Shown in pieces: positions 61,639 to 64,000 of a DNA stretch of 64,000 nt. The notes beneath the pieces were generated by a model. That model worked only from the letters and a program-made list of their open reading frames with translations. It did not search any database and was not told the DNA's origin. The stretch comes from Silvibacterium acidisoli (GTDB lineage: Bacteria > Acidobacteriota > Terriglobia > Terriglobales > Acidobacteriaceae): assembly GCA_022870745.1 (NCBI GenBank), contig CP085323.1:4526001-4590000 (forward strand), given 5' to 3'. Made by a program: the position numbers and the translations under genes. Positions within the stretch are counted from its first letter, which is position 1. Each line of letters starts with the position of its first letter.

Positions 61639-62217
61639 GGTCTCTCCTAATAGTTGTGCATCTGCGCCGATCCGTCTCTCCCCACTTACGGGGGCTCTCA
61701 CGGAAAAACTCGGCTTCTTCGTTCCCTCGGGGCACCCGATTTACGGAAGCGTCCAGAGGGTACGGAAACATACGGTACTATGCGCTGGATTTAACTGTCC
61801 ATCCAGCGGATTTTCACCAGGCTTGCGCTGGGTCTGCTGGGCCCTGCGGTCACCTCGCCCTGTCCAGAAAGTGGGACAAGAGCAATCATCAGCATACACC
61901 GGAACACAGGTGCAATTGCGCTGCCAACCTATGCCATGAATCTGCCTGGACATGAGGCCGCCGCCCGGCCCAAGCTGCCGTCGGAGATATTTCCCTTTTC
62001 CCAGTAGCCAAGGTAGAAGCCTGCCGACACACGGAAGATCGTCAGAATGGCGGAGAACTTTAAACAGCCGATGAGCGCCTGCGCCAGAGGGGCATACGAT
62101 TCACTGCCCTCACCCGGCTTCAGCGGCCGAGTGGAGCCATGATGGAACCATCCGTTTATAAAGGCGCATGCTGCGTCCTTGATATCAACCAGCACGATGG
62201 TCGAATCTAAAGAGCCC
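61639..62217. other. Intergenic region with an unassigned open frame
   Basis: The 579 bases between the GH31 stop and the receptor start hold no recognised gene. On the minus strand a frame running from the GH31 end to 61929 reads STIVLVDIKDAACAFINGWF and ALIGCLKFSAILTIF, with one membrane-helix-like stretch. It has no own start with a ribosome site. It might be a remnant. Confidence 0.35.
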
Positions 62218-64000
62218 CTACCCCATCTGCTGCCAACCCGAAATTCTGATCCTGCTACCCTGCTGCTGGAGGCTTCCCTTCTTTGACGAGGCGTCCCAGC
62301 CAATGGTGATACCTTCTCCGGTCCATGGAAGGCTACCGTCGCCGTACACCTGCACCGTCCAATCTTTCGCTTCGGCGTCGCCTGTTGAACCGGTAATAGC
62401 GGCCATCGGAATCACTGATCCTGCCTTTACGAAGACAGGAATGTTCTCCGTCGATGCAGGAATCTCGATGGCTTGTCCTGCCGCGACTCGCTTTCCTGTC
62501 CAGAAATCGTGCCATTCTCCACGAGGCAGCGTAAGCTTTCTCCCCGGCTCGCCTGCGAACAAAGGTGCTACGAGCATGCGATCGCCCACCATGTATGCGT
62601 CGTCTACTTCTACAACGGTTGCGTCGTTCGGATAATCGAGTATCAGTGCGCGGAACGGTGGCGTGCCGTCGGTGGCATAGCGGCGAAAGGCGGCGGCCAG
62701 GTACGGCAGCAATTGCATGCGCCATCCGATGATCTCGCGACAACGCTCCTCGAGCCTCTGCCAGTTCTCTCCCAGTTGATCGGCGTTGTTCTTTTCGCGA
62801 TCGATCTGCTTCCACGGCGGATTCTTGATGTACCAGGCGTTCACCATGGCCAGCGGCGAGAAAATAACGCCCTGCAGCCTGCGAATGAGGTCTTCCTCGC
62901 TGACAGCATCGCGTACCTCCGGGCACCACAGCAACCCGGAGAAGCCAGAGTTCACTACGCCACGCACAAACTGGCGGTGATCGTAAAGATCGCTGTACAG
63001 AACAAACGGATACGGCGCACTCAGCGCTCCGCTCGAACGGACAAGGTTGAATGTTTCAAGGCCACGTTGCCGAAACTGCTGCCAGATCGCCTGTTGATAC
63101 TTCAGTCCGAAGATGGCATGCATCTGCTCGCCGTCGAGCCCGGAAGGAAACTGGCTGAAATCCGGAAACGACCAGCCGCCGGTGTAGTCGGAGCTGTCGC
63201 ATTCATCCAGCTTGAAACCACTGATGCCGATCTCCACCAGTTCTTTGCCGTGATAGTCGCCGAAGATCTTGCGAGCCGGTTCGCCCGCGAAATCCGGAAC
63301 CAGCCCTTCCCACACTGCGATGTCGCCAGAATATGGAACCAGTTCGCCGAAGACCGGCGACGAGGGATGCGTGTACGCATGCTCCCACAGGTTGACCCTG
63401 TAGCCCTGCTGCGCCGCGCTGCCGATAAACTTCTTCGGATCAGGAAAGCGATGCTTGTCCCACACATAGCTGCACGAGTAGGCATGTGTCTGCCAGCCCG
63501 GCTCAAGTCCGATCACATCGCAGGGTATTCGGCTCTGCCGGAATTCGCGCGCCAGCGCCAGTACTTCTTCCTGCCCGTCATGCATCTCGGGCCGATACCA
63601 GAAGCCGAGCGCCCACTGCGGCGGCATGACACCGCCGCCAGAGAAGAGGATGTAGCGCTTCACCGCATCCAGCATCGATGGACCGGCGAACAGGTAAACA
63701 TCTACGCCTGTTGCGCGCGGCACTTCAATCCGCACTTCGCTTTGCACGTCGATCGTGCGACTCTGCGTGTCACCCGGTGTGTTGACGGCGTCCTGCTCAA
63801 GCGGAATCGCGGTCGTAGGCTTCGGATGAATCTCACCGCAATAGAAATCCGCATGACGCAGTGTATCGACGAGAATGCCGTAGCCGGCTGTGGTCACGTA
63901 AAACGGCGCTGGCGCATGCGAATCGCCGGAGTCACCCTTCGGATCGGCGTTGACGCGAATGATGCGCTTCTTCCCTCTCTGCTGAAAGGACAAAAGCTGC
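62218..64000 (-). CDS. Glycoside hydrolase family 31, C-terminal part (cut by window edge)
   Basis: The frame is open through the right edge; a TTG at 63991-63993 is internal. About 594 residues are visible. After the LSFQQRGKKRIIRVNADP segment come the GH31 barrel with GVMPPQWALGFWYRPEMHDG, the nucleophile region GISGFKLDECDSSDYTG and WGRSxxxx-like SSGALSAPYPFVLYSDLYDH, then the C-terminal beta domains (DRMLVAPLFAGEPGRKLTLP and FVKAGSVIPM). GH31 enzymes are alpha-glucosidases or alpha-xylosidases. This one lacks the usual WSGD after the nucleophile, and its specificity is open. The N-terminal domain and any signal peptide are outside the window. Confidence 0.9.
   Translation of the reverse strand, partial: QLLSFQQRGKKRIIRVNADPKGDSGDSHAPAPFYVTTAGYGILVDTLRHADFYCGEIHPKPTTAIPLEQDAVNTPGDTQSRTIDVQSEVRIEVPRATGVDVYLFAGPSMLDAVKRYILFSGGGVMPPQWALGFWYRPEMHDGQEEVLALAREFRQSRIPCDVIGLEPGWQTHAYSCSYVWDKHRFPDPKKFIGSAAQQGYRVNLWEHAYTHPSSPVFGELVPYSGDIAVWEGLVPDFAGEPARKIFGDYHGKELVEIGISGFKLDECDSSDYTGGWSFPDFSQFPSGLDGEQMHAIFGLKYQQAIWQQFRQRGLETFNLVRSSGALSAPYPFVLYSDLYDHRQFVRGVVNSGFSGLLWCPEVRDAVSEEDLIRRLQGVIFSPLAMVNAWYIKNPPWKQIDREKNNADQLGENWQRLEERCREIIGWRMQLLPYLAAAFRRYATDGTPPFRALILDYPNDATVVEVDDAYMVGDRMLVAPLFAGEPGRKLTLPRGEWHDFWTGKRVAAGQAIEIPASTENIPVFVKAGSVIPMAAITGSTGDAEAKDWTVQVYGDGSLPWTGEGITIGWDASSKKGSLQQQGSRIRISGWQQMG

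Noticed and set aside
1-64000. CRISPR arrays, tRNA or rRNA genes and insertion sequences
   Set aside because: No spaced direct repeats, cloverleaf-like segments, rRNA motifs or transposase signatures were found while reading the window.

Overview
The window looks like a piece of an Acidobacteriota chromosome, most likely class Terriglobia (Acidobacteriaceae). This is inferred from content: five very large TonB-dependent receptors of which four are Oar-like with an N-terminal carboxypeptidase-regulatory-like domain, a duplicated orphan permease (ADOP), a CRTAC1/ASPIC-UnbV Tat protein beside a TPR protein, and a membrane-anchored regulator-like protein of a type common in that phylum. No rRNA, tRNA, CRISPR array or intact insertion sequence was seen. 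Both ends cut genes: a receptor at the left edge and a GH31 glycosidase at the right.

Layout. 1-2.6 kb: a partial Oar-like receptor diverges from a membrane-anchored DNA-binding-like protein across a perfect palindrome. 3-8.7 kb: a receptor-sulfatase operon behind a 450-nt leader that carries two short Cys-run ORFs and a terminator-like hairpin. 9.3-12 kb: a decayed RibD/DHFR-family pseudogene and an ADOP permease whose N-terminus has been replaced by the leader of an Oar receptor. 12-18.4 kb: a berberine-bridge-type FAD oxidase, Tex, and an MscS-family channel. 18.4-23 kb: surface-polysaccharide genes (flippase, three glycosyltransferases). 23-29 kb: a lipoprotein, an ABC-2 type transporter with a nearly leaderless promoter, a GNAT acetyltransferase, an LrgA remnant, a LysR regulator and an acyltransferase. 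29-36 kb: CRTAC1 protein, TPR protein and Oar-like receptor. 36.5-39.2 kb: a second sugar locus (SDR epimerase/dehydratase, sugar nucleotidyltransferase, GT2).

39.3-42 kb is a fluoride-resistance locus. Two divergent fluoride (crcB-motif) riboswitches face away from each other. The minus-strand one ends in an intrinsic terminator and precedes a 69-aa unknown CxxC protein plus CrcB. The plus-strand one ends in a hairpin that hides the ribosome-binding site of a CLC-F-type antiporter, which itself carries a DUF190-like C-terminal domain.

42-64 kb: an SGNH hydrolase, a DUF2062 protein, a complete RND efflux operon with a divergent TetR regulator and a dyad operator, PurU, a TonB siderophore receptor beside Dps, an NTF2-like protein, a TetR/flavin-nucleotide-binding pair with its own operator, an alpha/beta hydrolase, another Oar-like receptor and the GH31 enzyme. 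The receptors with their sulfatase and glycosidase neighbours suggest a soil heterotroph that scavenges complex polymers. The RND, fluoride and Dps genes add stress defence.
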